Positions 41,310 to 49,804 are shown, numbered from the stretch's first letter. The stretch is 64,000 nucleotides of DNA from Curtobacterium sp. MCJR17_020 (GCF_003234365.2 NZ_CP126260.1:3720001-3784000), one strand, 5' to 3'. Made by a program: numbers and translations. Notes: generated by a model not told the origin, from the letters alone.

Positions 41310-42188
41310 ATGACCGACACCTTCGTGAGCGCCGAACTGGCCTCCCAGCCGGAGACCTGGCGCGCTGCCGCAGCACTCCTGCCGACCCTCTCGGACGCGC
41401 TCCCCCAGCCCGGTGAACGCGTCGCCGTCATCGGCTGCGGCACGAGCTGGTTCATCGCGATGAGCTACGCCGTCGCCCGTGAGCAGGCCGGCCTCGGGGT
41501 CACGGACGCCTTCGCCGGCTCCGAGTACCCCGCATCGCGCGAGTACGACCGCGTGCTCACCATCAGCCGCTCGGGCACCACGACCGAGATCGTCGACCTG
41601 CTGCAGGCCCTGCCGTCGCAGCGCACCGTCCTGATCACGGCCGTCGCGGACAGTCCCGCCGCGGCCGTCGCCGACGACGTGGTCGCACTGCCCTTCGCCG
41701 ACGAGCGCTCCGTCGTGCAGACGCGGTTCGCCACCACGGCGCTCGCCCTGCTGCGCGCGTCGATCGGCGACGACGTCGAGGCCCTCGCCGCCCAGGCCGA
41801 GATCGCGCTGACCCTGCCGATCGACGACCTGCTCGACGCCGAACAGGTCTCCTTCGTGGGCCGCGGTGCCGCCGTCGGCCTGACGTTCGAGGCCGCACTG
41901 AAGACGCGGGAGGCCGCGCAGTTCTGGGCCGAGTCCTACCCGGCGATGGACTACCGGCACGGGCCGATCGCCATCGCGCAGCCCGGCCGGCTCGTCTGGT
42001 CGCTCGGTGCCGCACCACAGGGGCTGGCCGACGAGGTCGCCGCCACCGGTGCGCGCTTCGTGCAGCACGACCTCGACCCGATCGCCGGCCTCGTCGTCGT
42101 GCACCGGTTCGCCGTCGCCCTGGCCGAGGGCCGTGGGCTGGACCCGGACAACCCCCGTTCGCTGACGCGGTCGGTCATCCTCACCTGA
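41310..42188 (+). CDS. SIS-domain sugar isomerase/deaminase, AgaS type
   Basis: The 292-residue protein has two SIS domains related to the isomerase half of GlmS: VAVIGCGTSWFIAMSYAVA, ISRSGTTTEIVDLLQAL, then FVGRGAAVGLTFEAALKTREAAQFWAESYPAMDYRHGPIA with the active-site Glu and His. AgaS enzymes deaminate and isomerise galactosamine 6-phosphate to tagatose 6-phosphate. It heads a five-gene operon with a deacetylase, a PfkB-type kinase and a class II aldolase, which fits that step better than a GlcN-6-P deaminase would. A GGAAGG ribosome site precedes ATG 41310. Confidence 0.85.
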   Translation: MTDTFVSAELASQPETWRAAAALLPTLSDALPQPGERVAVIGCGTSWFIAMSYAVAREQAGLGVTDAFAGSEYPASREYDRVLTISRSGTTTEIVDLLQALPSQRTVLITAVADSPAAAVADDVVALPFADERSVVQTRFATTALALLRASIGDDVEALAAQAEIALTLPIDDLLDAEQVSFVGRGAAVGLTFEAALKTREAAQFWAESYPAMDYRHGPIAIAQPGRLVWSLGAAPQGLADEVAATGARFVQHDLDPIAGLVVVHRFAVALAEGRGLDPDNPRSLTRSVILT

Positions 42189-43093
42189 TGGCGGGCGCAG
42201 GCGCGGTGCTCGGGGTCGACGTCGGCGGCACGGGCACCAAGGCCCGGCTGACCGACGCCGACGGACTCGTCCTGGACGAGACCCGGGTCCCGACGCCCCG
42301 CGACGATCCGTCGGGGCTCCGACTGGCCGTGGCCGTCGCCGACCTGGCAGTGCGGGCACTCGACCACGGTCGGCTCGACGCCGTCGGGCTCGTCACGCCG
42401 GGTGTCGTCGACGAAGCCGCCGGCACCGTCGTCCTCGCGGTGAACCTCGGGTGGCGGGACGTGCCGGTCCGCGACCTCGTGCGGGCCGAGCTCGTCCGAC
42501 GCGGTGTCGACGTCCCGATCGCCTTCGGCCACGACGTCCGCGCCGGCGCCCTCGCCGAGACCCACGCCGGTGACACGGCACTGTCGCGCGGATCGGTCGC
42601 GTTCGTGCCCGTCGGTACCGGCCTGGCCAGCGCGCTGGTCGTCGACGGCCAGGTCGTGTCCGGGGGCGGATGGGCGGGGGAGATCGGCCAGGTGCTGATC
42701 CCGTCCGGACCGCACGCGGGGCTCCGGGTCGAGGAGATCGCATCGGCCGGGGGAGTCGCACGCCGCTCCGGGTCGGCATCGGCGCACGCGGCCATGCTCC
42801 GGGTGCGTGACGGCGACCCCGTGGCGACCGCCGTCTGGGACGACTGCGTCGCCGTGCTCGCGGACGCCCTCGCCTGGACGACCGCGGTCGCCGGCTGCCA
42901 CACCGTCATCGTCGGCGGGGGACTCGCCGAGTCCGGCCCGCTGCTGTTCGGGCCGCTCCGCACGGCGGTGGCCGAGCGGCTCGTCGGGGTCCGCGCACCG
43001 GAGATCCTGCCGGCCGCCCACGGCGACGCCGCCGGAGCCATCGGCGCGGGTCTGCTCGCACGGCGGGTGCTCGAGACCGGGGTCCTGCTGTGA
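42188..43093 (+). CDS. ROK-like N-acetylhexosamine kinase
   Basis: The 301-residue ASKHA-fold kinase has the phosphate-1 loop LGVDVGGTGTKARLTDADG, phosphate-2 FVPVGTGLASALVV and the adenosine loop VIVGGGLAESGPLL, fitting ROK or GlcNAc-kinase-like proteins. The usual ROK zinc motif CxCGxxGCxE is missing: the corresponding stretch reads PSGPHAGLRVEEIASAGG. In this operon it would phosphorylate the sugar after ABC import, replacing the PTS step of known Aga pathways. Its ATG shares one base with the agaS-type stop (TGATG). Confidence 0.8.
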   Translation: MAGAGAVLGVDVGGTGTKARLTDADGLVLDETRVPTPRDDPSGLRLAVAVADLAVRALDHGRLDAVGLVTPGVVDEAAGTVVLAVNLGWRDVPVRDLVRAELVRRGVDVPIAFGHDVRAGALAETHAGDTALSRGSVAFVPVGTGLASALVVDGQVVSGGGWAGEIGQVLIPSGPHAGLRVEEIASAGGVARRSGSASAHAAMLRVRDGDPVATAVWDDCVAVLADALAWTTAVAGCHTVIVGGGLAESGPLLFGPLRTAVAERLVGVRAPEILPAAHGDAAGAIGAGLLARRVLETGVLL

Positions 43094-44208
43094 CCACGCT
43101 CGTCCGCGCGCCACGCATCGTGACCGCCGCCCACGACCTGCACGACGGGTGGATCGTGCTCGACGACGACACCGTGCTCGCGGTCGGTGCCGGCACACCG
43201 CCGCGCGCGGACTCCGCGGTCACCGTCGACGGCACCGTCGTGCCGGGCCTCGTCGACCTGCACGCCCACGGCGCACTCGGCCACGACTTCGCCACGTGTT
43301 CCGCAGCGGACGCCCGAGCGGCGGCCGCGCACCACCGGTCACGGGGGACCACGACCCTCGTCGCCTCGATCGCGACCGGGCGTCACGACGACACCGTCGC
43401 AGCCCTCACGCGCCTTCGACCGCTCACCTCGGACGGCACGCTGGCGGGCCTGCACCTCGAAGGGCCGTGGTTGTCCCCGGCCCGCCGCGGAGCCCACCGG
43501 GTGGACCTGCTCCACGCCCCGGACCCGCTCGAGGTCGACGCGTACCTGGCGGCCGCCGACGGCGCGCTGCGGGTCGTGACACTCGCCCCCGAGCTCCCCG
43601 GCGCCCTCGACACCGTGGCGCGGTTCGTCGCCGCCGGGGTCGTCGTGGCGATCGGGCACACCGACGCCACCGCCGAGCAGACCCGCCGCGCGATCGACGC
43701 CGGCGCCACGCTCGTCACGCACCTGTTCAACGGCATGCCACCGCTGCACCACCGCACGCCGGGGCCGGTCGGGGTCGCCCTGACCGACGACCGCGTCCTG
43801 CTCGAGTGCATCGTCGACGGACACCACCTCGACCCGACCACGATCGGGCTCGTCCAGCGGAGTGCACCGGGCCGCCTGGTGCTCGTGTCCGACGCGATGT
43901 CGGCGACGGGCTGCCCCGACGGTGACCACACCATCGCCGGGTCCGCGGTCTCGGTCCGCGGCGGGGTCGCCGTGCTCGCCGACGGGTCGTCGTTGGCGGG
44001 CAGCACGATCACCGTCGCCGACGCCGTCCGTGGGCTGCTGACGAGCGGGGTCGCGGTGCCCGAGGTCGTCGCCGCCTCCACCACGCGTGCGGCTCGGCTG
44101 CTCGGTCGGCCGGCGCCGCTCACGGTCGGCGCGCCCGCCGACCTCCTCGTCCTCGACCCCGACACCGGTGCGGTGCGGTGCCTCCTGCCGACGGCGGTGG
44201 TCTCGTGA
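43090..44208 (+). CDS. nagA: N-acetylhexosamine-6-phosphate deacetylase (NagA/AgaA type)
   Basis: The 372-residue amidohydrolase removes the acetyl group from GlcNAc-6-P or GalNAc-6-P. Motifs in order: GLVDLHAHGALGHDF, LHLEGPWLSPARRGAH (metal Glu), AIGHTDAT and LVTHLFNGMPPLHHRTPG (metal His), and LVSDAMSATG (catalytic Asp). Sequence cannot tell Glc from Gal configuration, but the neighbours favour GalNAc. The GTG start overlaps the kinase stop by four bases, as do the next two junctions, showing a tightly coupled operon. Confidence 0.88.
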   Translation: MTTLVRAPRIVTAAHDLHDGWIVLDDDTVLAVGAGTPPRADSAVTVDGTVVPGLVDLHAHGALGHDFATCSAADARAAAAHHRSRGTTTLVASIATGRHDDTVAALTRLRPLTSDGTLAGLHLEGPWLSPARRGAHRVDLLHAPDPLEVDAYLAAADGALRVVTLAPELPGALDTVARFVAAGVVVAIGHTDATAEQTRRAIDAGATLVTHLFNGMPPLHHRTPGPVGVALTDDRVLLECIVDGHHLDPTTIGLVQRSAPGRLVLVSDAMSATGCPDGDHTIAGSAVSVRGGVAVLADGSSLAGSTITVADAVRGLLTSGVAVPEVVAASTTRAARLLGRPAPLTVGAPADLLVLDPDTGAVRCLLPTAVVS

Positions 44209-45152
44209 TCGTCGTCGTCACCCCGAATCCGGCCGTCGACGTCACGTACCGGGTCGCCGAACAGCGCATCGGCGAGACCCAGCGGGTCCTCGACGTCGCA
44301 CGGCACCCGGGTGGCAAGGGCCTGAACGTCGGTCGGGTCCTGGCGGCGACCGGTGTCGCGACGCACGCCGTCCTGCCCCTCGGGGAGACGCCCGGCCGCT
44401 GGATCTCGGACGCGCTCGACGACCTCGGCCTCGGCCACACCGACGTCGTGGTGTCCGGCACGACCCGCACGACCGTCACCGTGGTCGACGACGTCGCCCA
44501 CCCGACGATGCTCGGTGAGCCCGGCCCGGTGCTCACCAGCACCGAGTGGGACGCCGTCGCCGCAGCGGTCGACGGACTGCTCGGCCGCGCCGACGCCACC
44601 GCTCTCGTGGTGTCCGGTTCGCTGCCCGGCGGTGCCGCACCCGACGTCGTCGCGAGCTGGGTCGCCACGGCCCGTGAGCACGGCGTCCTGAGCGTCGTGG
44701 ACTGCTCCGGTGCCGCACTGCTGGCGGCGGCGGGCGCGGGTGCCACCGTCTGCAAGCCCAACCGCGAGGAACTGCTCGAGGCCACCGGCGCCGCGGACGA
44801 ACGCACCGCCGCCCTCCGGTTGCTGGAACGCGGCGCCGGCGTCGTCGTGGTCTCCCGCGGAGCGCACGGCATCGCCGCCCACACCGCGGACCACGTGCTC
44901 GAGGTCCCAGCGGTGCCCGGCGTCTCGGGCAACCCCACCGGGGCGGGCGACGCAGCGACCGCCGGTCTGGTCGGTGCCCTGGTCGACGCGGGGACCGGTG
45001 CCCCGTTCGCCGACGACACCCTGCTCCGGGCGCTCCGGTCCGCCGCCGCCCACGGGGCCGCAGCCGTCCTGCGCCCGGTGGCGGGCGAGGTCGACCCCGC
45101 CGACGTCCACCGCTTCCTGACCCACCCCGACCGAACGAGGACCCCAGCATGA
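44205..45152 (+). CDS. PfkB-type hexose-phosphate kinase (1-phosphofructokinase / tagatose-6-phosphate kinase)
   Basis: The 315-residue kinase belongs to the LacC/FruK branch of the PfkB family: VVTPNPAVDVTYRV at the start, the substrate motif HPGGKGLNVGRVLAATG, LVVSGSLPGG, CKPNREELLEATG and the ATP/catalytic motif GVSGNPTGAGDAATAGLVGAL with the base Asp. In this operon it would make tagatose 1,6-bisphosphate from tagatose 6-phosphate. The GTG start overlaps the deacetylase stop by four bases. Confidence 0.87.
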   Translation: MIVVVTPNPAVDVTYRVAEQRIGETQRVLDVARHPGGKGLNVGRVLAATGVATHAVLPLGETPGRWISDALDDLGLGHTDVVVSGTTRTTVTVVDDVAHPTMLGEPGPVLTSTEWDAVAAAVDGLLGRADATALVVSGSLPGGAAPDVVASWVATAREHGVLSVVDCSGAALLAAAGAGATVCKPNREELLEATGAADERTAALRLLERGAGVVVVSRGAHGIAAHTADHVLEVPAVPGVSGNPTGAGDAATAGLVGALVDAGTGAPFADDTLLRALRSAAAHGAAAVLRPVAGEVDPADVHRFLTHPDRTRTPA

Positions 45153-45985
45153 TCACCGACCTCGCCCTGACGGGCCTGCTCGACACCGCCCGCACGGCAC
45201 ACCGCGGCGTCGGCGCGTTCAACGTCGTCCTGCTCGAGCACGCCGAGGCCATCGTCACCGGGGCCGAGCGGGCCGGACTGCCCGTCATCCTGCAGATCAG
45301 CGAGAACTGCGTCCGGTACCACGGCGGTCTCGCACCGATCACGACCGCGACCCAGGCGATCGCCCGGGCCGCCGACGTCGACGTCCTGGTCCACCTCGAC
45401 CACATCGAGGACCCGGACCTCGTCGCCGCCGGCATCGACCTGGGCGTGGACTCCGTCATGTACGACGGCTCGCACCTGGACTTCACGGCGAACGTCACTG
45501 CCACCCGTGACCTCGCGGTCCGGTGTCACGCCGCCGGCGTCGCCATCGAGGCCGAACTCGGCGAGGTGGGCGGCAAGGACGGCGTGCACGCTCCGGGTGT
45601 CCGCACCGACCCCACCGACGCCGCCGCGTTCGTGGCCGACACCGGGGTGGACGCCCTGGCCGTCGCCGTCGGGACCTCGCACGCGATGCAGACCCGCGAA
45701 GCCTCGGTCGACCGCGACCTGGTGGAACGTCTGCGTGACGCTGTGCCGGTCCCGCTGGTCCTGCACGGTTCGTCGGGGCTGTCCGACGACGAACTGCGCG
45801 GCGCGGTGCAGGCCGGCATGACGAAGATCAACATCTCGACCCACCTGAACGGCCTGTTCACCCGTGCCCTGCGCACCGTGCTCGACGAGCGGCCCGACCT
45901 GGTCGACCCACGGAAGTACGTGTCGGCGGGGCGCGAGGCGATCTCCACCGAGACCGCACGACTGCTCACGCTCCTGCACGGCTGA
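45149..45985 (+). CDS. Class II ketose-bisphosphate aldolase (tagatose/fructose type)
   Basis: The 278-residue zinc aldolase shows VGAFNVVLLEHAEAIV, the zinc-binding HLDHIEDPDLV, SVMYDGSHLDF, ELGEVGGKDG, VAVGTSHAM and LHGSSGLSDDELRGAVQAGMTKINISTHL. It splits tagatose 1,6-bisphosphate (or fructose 1,6-bisphosphate) to dihydroxyacetone phosphate and glyceraldehyde 3-phosphate, ending the pathway. The ATG overlaps the kinase stop (ATGA). Its TGA stop lies in the stem of a terminator shared with the convergent sdaA. Confidence 0.88.
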   Translation: MITDLALTGLLDTARTAHRGVGAFNVVLLEHAEAIVTGAERAGLPVILQISENCVRYHGGLAPITTATQAIARAADVDVLVHLDHIEDPDLVAAGIDLGVDSVMYDGSHLDFTANVTATRDLAVRCHAAGVAIEAELGEVGGKDGVHAPGVRTDPTDAAAFVADTGVDALAVAVGTSHAMQTREASVDRDLVERLRDAVPVPLVLHGSSGLSDDELRGAVQAGMTKINISTHLNGLFTRALRTVLDERPDLVDPRKYVSAGREAISTETARLLTLLHG

Positions 45986-46018
45986 GCGGTGGCGGCCCGG
46001 GCAGCCGCCGTGCTCAGC
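45981..46018. terminator. Bidirectional terminator between the aldolase and serine deaminase genes
   Basis: GCTGAGCGGTGGCGGC (45981-45996) pairs with GCCGCCGTGCTCAGC (46004-46018) with one bulge and one mismatch. The TGA stops of both convergent genes lie at mirror positions in the outer GCTGAGC arms. Confidence 0.65.
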
Positions 46019-47402
46019 AGAGCGGGACGTTCACCGCGAGCCCGCCCATGGCGGTCTCCTTGTACTTCGTCGACATGTCCGCCCCGGTCTGCCGCATCGT
46101 CTCGACGACCTGGTCGAGCGACACGTGGTGCACGCCGTCGCCACGGAGGGCCATCCGTGCGGCGTTGATCGCCTTGTTCGCGGCGATCGCGTTCCGCTCG
46201 ATGCACGGGATCTGCACCAGGCCACCGATCGGGTCGCAGGTGAGCCCGAGGTTGTGCTCCATCGCGATCTCCGCGGCGTTCTCGACCTGTTCCGGGGTGC
46301 CCCCGAGGACCTCGGCGAGTCCGGCGGCCGCCATCGACGCGGCCGAGCCGACCTCGCCCTGGCAACCGACCTCGGCACCGGAGATCGATGCGCGCTCCTT
46401 GTAGATCGACCCGACGGCACCGGCGGTGAGCAGGAACCGCACGACGGCGTCGTCCCGGTCGGCAGCGGTGATCGCGGGGACGTAGGTGAGCGCGTAGTAC
46501 AGCACCGCGGGGATGATGCCGGCGGCGCCGTTGGTGGGTGCGGTGACGACCCGGCCGCCGGTGGCGTTCTCCTCGTTCACCGCCATGGCGACGAGGTTCA
46601 CCCACTCCATGGCGAACAGCGGGTCGTGGTCGGGGTCCTCGCGGGTGAGCTGCTCGTGCCACGTGGCTGCGCGACGCCGGACGTCAAGTCCGCCGGGCAG
46701 GCATCCGTCACGGCGGACGGAGCGTTCGACGCACGAGTCCATGACGGCGTGGATGTCGAGCAGCCCGGTGCGGACGTCGGCGTCGGTCCGGGTGACCGAC
46801 TCGTTGGCGAGCGCCACTCCGCTGATCGGCAGCCCGGAGGCAGCGCAGGCGGCCAGCAGCTCGGCGCCGCTCGAGAACGGGTACGGCACGCGGTCGTCGA
46901 CCGGGATCGCCGCACCCGCGACCACGGCACCGTCGTCCTCGCCGTCGCCGTCGCGCGCGATGAAGCCGCCACCGATCGAGTAGTACGTCTCGTCAGCCAG
47001 GTCGGCACCGGCTCCGTCACGGGCTCGCAGCCGCATGGCGTTCGGGTGCCGGGGCAGCATCGTGAGGGGGTGCAGCACGATGTCGGCGATCCGGAACGAC
47101 ACGGTCGCCCCACCGTCGAGCCGGAGCAGGCCGTCGCGTTCGAGGGCGTCGAGCGCCCCGGTCATCGCGTCCGGGTCGACGGTCTCGGGGTGGGACCCCA
47201 TCAGGCCGGCGACCACGGCACCGAGGGTGCCGTGGCCCTGCCCGGTCGACGCCAGTGAGCCGTACAGGTCGACGGCGACGGAGGCGACGGGCAGCCCGGC
47301 GACCAGGGACGCGAACTCGGCGCCGGCCCGCATCGGCCCGACGGTGTGCGAGCTCGAGGGACCGACACCCACGCTGAACAGATCGAAGACGGAGACCGGC
47401 AC
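46014..47402 (-). CDS. sdaA: L-serine ammonia-lyase, iron-sulfur type
   Basis: The 462-residue single-chain enzyme deaminates L-serine to pyruvate with a [4Fe-4S] cluster. The N-terminal beta domain starts SVFDLFSVGVGPSSSHTVGPMRAG; the catalytic alpha domain has APTNGAAGIIPAVLYY, SGAEVGCQGEVGSAASMAAAGL and CDPIGGLVQIPCIERNA, which supply the three cluster cysteines, and the chain ends in VPLC, the C-terminal cysteine that acts as cluster tail. The GTG start at 47402 has TAGTGT 6 nt upstream, so the transcript is leaderless. Its promoter lies next to a 21-base tandem repeat. Confidence 0.95.
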   Translation of the reverse strand: MPVSVFDLFSVGVGPSSSHTVGPMRAGAEFASLVAGLPVASVAVDLYGSLASTGQGHGTLGAVVAGLMGSHPETVDPDAMTGALDALERDGLLRLDGGATVSFRIADIVLHPLTMLPRHPNAMRLRARDGAGADLADETYYSIGGGFIARDGDGEDDGAVVAGAAIPVDDRVPYPFSSGAELLAACAASGLPISGVALANESVTRTDADVRTGLLDIHAVMDSCVERSVRRDGCLPGGLDVRRRAATWHEQLTREDPDHDPLFAMEWVNLVAMAVNEENATGGRVVTAPTNGAAGIIPAVLYYALTYVPAITAADRDDAVVRFLLTAGAVGSIYKERASISGAEVGCQGEVGSAASMAAAGLAEVLGGTPEQVENAAEIAMEHNLGLTCDPIGGLVQIPCIERNAIAANKAINAARMALRGDGVHHVSLDQVVETMRQTGADMSTKYKETAMGGLAVNVPLC

Positions 47403-47433
47403 GCCGCCACACTAACCCGTCCGGACGGACCGG

Positions 47434-47490
47434 GTCTCGAGCTGGCCGCGCCGAGTCTCGGGCTGGCCGCGCCGAGTCTCGGGCTGAGCG
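47434..47490. repeat. 21-base tandem repeat upstream of sdaA
   Basis: Two full units (47434-47454 and 47455-47475, one mismatch) and a 15-base partial third unit (from 47476) read GTCTCGGGCTGGCCGCGCCGA-like. They end at the hairpin 47485-47529. The copies are 32-88 bases upstream of the sdaA start codon, so they cover its upstream promoter region. Confidence 0.7.
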
Positions 47491-47529
47491 ACAGATCACG
47501 GGCTCACGAGCGCGAGAACTGTCGCTCAC
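47485..47529. terminator. Palindrome after the PspC-domain gene
   Basis: TGAGCGACAG (47485-47494) and CTGTCGCTCA (47520-47529 region) pair perfectly; inner arms pair at 8 of 11 positions. It lies downstream of the PspC gene stop (47551) on its strand and may end that transcript before sdaA. Confidence 0.5.
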
Positions 47530-47550
47530 CGCGGAACTCGGCCTCCAGGA

Positions 47551-47745
47551 TCAGCGCCGGGTGTTGCCCTCTGCCGGCACCACGAACCACAGGACGACGT
47601 AGGCGATCCACAGCGGCCCGGGGAACAGGCTCAGGATCACCCAGCCGATCCGGACGAGGGTGCGGGACAGGCCGAAGCGATCGGCGAGGCCGGCGCAGAC
47701 ACCGGCGAGGATGCGGCCGTTGCGGGGACGGGAGAGTGTGCTCAT
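47551..47745 (-). CDS. PspC-domain membrane protein
   Basis: The 64-residue protein is a lone PspC domain: RPRNGRILAGVCAGLADRFGLSRTLVRIGWVILSLFPG, then IAYVVLWFVVPAE, with two short membrane helices. Such proteins take part in envelope-stress responses or act as small regulators; the exact role here is unknown. ATG 47745 has TAGCGT 7 nt upstream, indicating a leaderless mRNA and supporting this start over one further up. Confidence 0.85.
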   Translation of the reverse strand: MSTLSRPRNGRILAGVCAGLADRFGLSRTLVRIGWVILSLFPGPLWIAYVVLWFVVPAEGNTRR

Positions 47746-47818
47746 GGGGACGACGCTACGCACCGGCGACGAGCGAGGGCATCCGGGCAGTACCCCGGAT
47801 CACGGTGGGGACAACCCC

Positions 47819-47885
47819 CGGACGACCCCCGAACGACCCCTGAACGACCCCCGACGCCGGGCCCCCGACGCCTGATGCCCGACGC
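47819..47885. repeat. 11-base tandem repeat (CGAACGACCCC-like)
   Basis: Three units of 11 bases (47819-47829, 47830-47840, 47841-47851) differ at one position each and decay into CGACGCC-type fragments up to 47885. The tract lies in the 143-base gap between the ADH-like gene end and the PspC start. No function is evident. Confidence 0.65.
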
Positions 47886-47888
47886 CCG

Positions 47889-48827
47889 TCAGGGGATGAG
47901 CACGATCTTCCCGCGGGTGTGCCGCTGCTCCAGCTGCTCGTAGGCGTCCTGAACCCGGTCGAGCGGGTAGGTCGCGGCGATCGGCACCTCGACCTCGCCG
48001 TTCGCCACCTGCATCGCCAGGGCGCCGAGGATCTCCGGGTCGGCCGTGTCCGCGCTGCCGGAGGCCTTCGCACCGACCTCGGCGGCAGCCTCGAAGGCGA
48101 TGATCGTCTCGATGCGGTCGACCGGCACGCCCAGGGCGATCCCGAGGTGCACGTACTCCGGACCGTACGTGTCGATGACGGCGTCGATGCCGTTGGTGGC
48201 GAGCTCGGTGATCCGCTCCTGCAGGCCCTCGCCGTACGCGACGGGCCGTGCACGCTTCGACCGGAGCCACTCGTGGTTCGCCTCGGACGCGATCGCGATC
48301 ACGTCGATGCCCTCGTTCGTCAGCAGCTGCGTGACGAACCCGCCGACACCACCTGCGGCACCGGACACGACGACGGTCTCGCCGGGTCGGGGGTCGACGG
48401 CACGGACGGCTGCGGCAGCGGTCGTGGCGACGATGTCGAGCCCGCCGGCGACGGTCCAGTCGAGCAGCCGGGGCTTCTGCACGACCTGTTCGGCCGGCAC
48501 CGACACGTACTCGGCCTGGCTCGCGCGGTCCCACGACCACCCGAGGACCTCTTCGCCCTCGTCGACGCCGTCGACGCCCTCGCCGACGGCCACGACGATG
48601 CCGGCGAAGTCGGTGCCCTGACCGGACGGCAGCGCGTCTGAGGACCCGCCGTCGAACAGCCCCTGGCGGATCGCCGACTCGCCCGGGTTGATGCCGGCGG
48701 CGCGGACGCGCACGAGCACCCGACCGGCGGTGGCCTCGGGGACGGGGACCTCGGCGACGTGCAGCACGGAGCGGTCACCCCACTCGTCGAAGCGGACAGC
48801 GCGCATGGTCTCCGGGATCTCAGTCAT
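47889..48827 (-). CDS. Zinc-independent NADP-dependent alcohol dehydrogenase / quinone oxidoreductase
   Basis: The 312-residue MDR-superfamily protein starts MRAVRFDEWGDRSVLHVAEVPVPE and has a GroES-like domain (RAAGINPGESAIRQGLF, GTDFAGIVVAVGEGV), the Rossmann motif VVVSGAAGGVGGFVTQLL and the typical end YEQLEQRHTRGKIVLIP. The structural zinc cysteines are absent, so it fits the quinone-reductase group that reduces alkenals or quinones with NADPH. ATG 48827 has TACCGT 8 nt upstream. It is divergent from the shikimate-dehydrogenase-like gene. Confidence 0.85.
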   Translation of the reverse strand: MTEIPETMRAVRFDEWGDRSVLHVAEVPVPEATAGRVLVRVRAAGINPGESAIRQGLFDGGSSDALPSGQGTDFAGIVVAVGEGVDGVDEGEEVLGWSWDRASQAEYVSVPAEQVVQKPRLLDWTVAGGLDIVATTAAAAVRAVDPRPGETVVVSGAAGGVGGFVTQLLTNEGIDVIAIASEANHEWLRSKRARPVAYGEGLQERITELATNGIDAVIDTYGPEYVHLGIALGVPVDRIETIIAFEAAAEVGAKASGSADTADPEILGALAMQVANGEVEVPIAATYPLDRVQDAYEQLEQRHTRGKIVLIP

Positions 48828-48905
48828 CGCGTCCGACGGTACCCCGAGCATGACGAACGGTCCGCGTGGACCGCTCCATCGGCACGACGGTGGGAGACTG
48901 GCTCC

Positions 48906-49724
48906 ATGCCCATCCTCAACAAGGACATGCAGGTCTGCATGTCGCTCGCGGCCCGGCCGAGCAACATCGGCACCCGTTTCCACAACTTCCTGTACGACGA
49001 GCTCGGGCTCAACTTCCTGTACAAGGCGTTCACCACGACCGACCTGCCCGGCGCCGTGGCCGGCATCCGCGCGCTCGGCATCCGCGGCTGCTCGGTGTCG
49101 ATGCCCTTCAAGGAGGCGATCATCCCGCTCGTCGACCACGTCGAGGAGTCCGCCGCCGCCATCCAGTCGGTGAACACGGTCGTGAACGACGACGGCGTGC
49201 TCACCGCGTCGAACACCGACTACGAGGCGATCGCCGCCCTGCTCGCCTCACACGACGTCGACAGCGCGTCCCGGGTGCTGCTCCGCGGCTCCGGCGGCAT
49301 GGCGAAGGCCGTGACCGCGGCGTTCCGCGGCGCCGGCTTCGACCGCCTGACGGTCGTCGCTCGCAACGAGCAGACCGGCCCGGCGCTCGCGTCGCAGTAC
49401 GGCTACGAGTGGGTCGCCGAGGAGCGCGAGGCTGGGGAGTCCGACCTGGTCGTCAACGTCACGCCCCTCGGCATGCGCGGCGACCAGCAGGACGCGCTCG
49501 CCTTTGCCCAGGACCGGATCGAGGCGGCCCACACGGTCTTCGACGTGGTCGCGTTCCCGTCGGAGACCCCGCTGGTCCGCGCCGGCCGCCAGGCCGGCAA
49601 GCACGTCATCACCGGAGCCGAGGTCATCGCGCTGCAGGCAGCACGCCAGTTCGAGCGCTACACGGGCGTCGCCCTGACCGACGACCAGGTGGCGCGCGCC
49701 AGCGAGTTCTCGCGCGCCGAGTAG
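48906..49724 (+). CDS. Shikimate 5-dehydrogenase-like protein
   Basis: The 272-residue protein has the two-domain AroE fold: substrate domain with RFHNFLYDELGLNFLYKAF, the RGCSVSMPFKEAI motif (catalytic Lys) and NTVVNDDGVLTASNTDYEA, then a Rossmann domain with LLRGSGGMAKAVTAAF and VVNVTPLGM. It differs from classic AroE in the N-terminal stretch (MQVCMSLAARPSNIGTRFHN), so it may act on shikimate, quinate or a related acid. A standard aroE is probably elsewhere. GAGACT 6 nt before the ATG may be a weak -10 box. Confidence 0.82.
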   Translation: MPILNKDMQVCMSLAARPSNIGTRFHNFLYDELGLNFLYKAFTTTDLPGAVAGIRALGIRGCSVSMPFKEAIIPLVDHVEESAAAIQSVNTVVNDDGVLTASNTDYEAIAALLASHDVDSASRVLLRGSGGMAKAVTAAFRGAGFDRLTVVARNEQTGPALASQYGYEWVAEEREAGESDLVVNVTPLGMRGDQQDALAFAQDRIEAAHTVFDVVAFPSETPLVRAGRQAGKHVITGAEVIALQAARQFERYTGVALTDDQVARASEFSRAE

Positions 49725-49804
49725 TCGACGCCCCCACAGGGCGGACGGGAGGTGGGCCCCACACGCCGGTTCCGGCGTGACGCGCCAGCGGCACGACGGC
49801 CATG

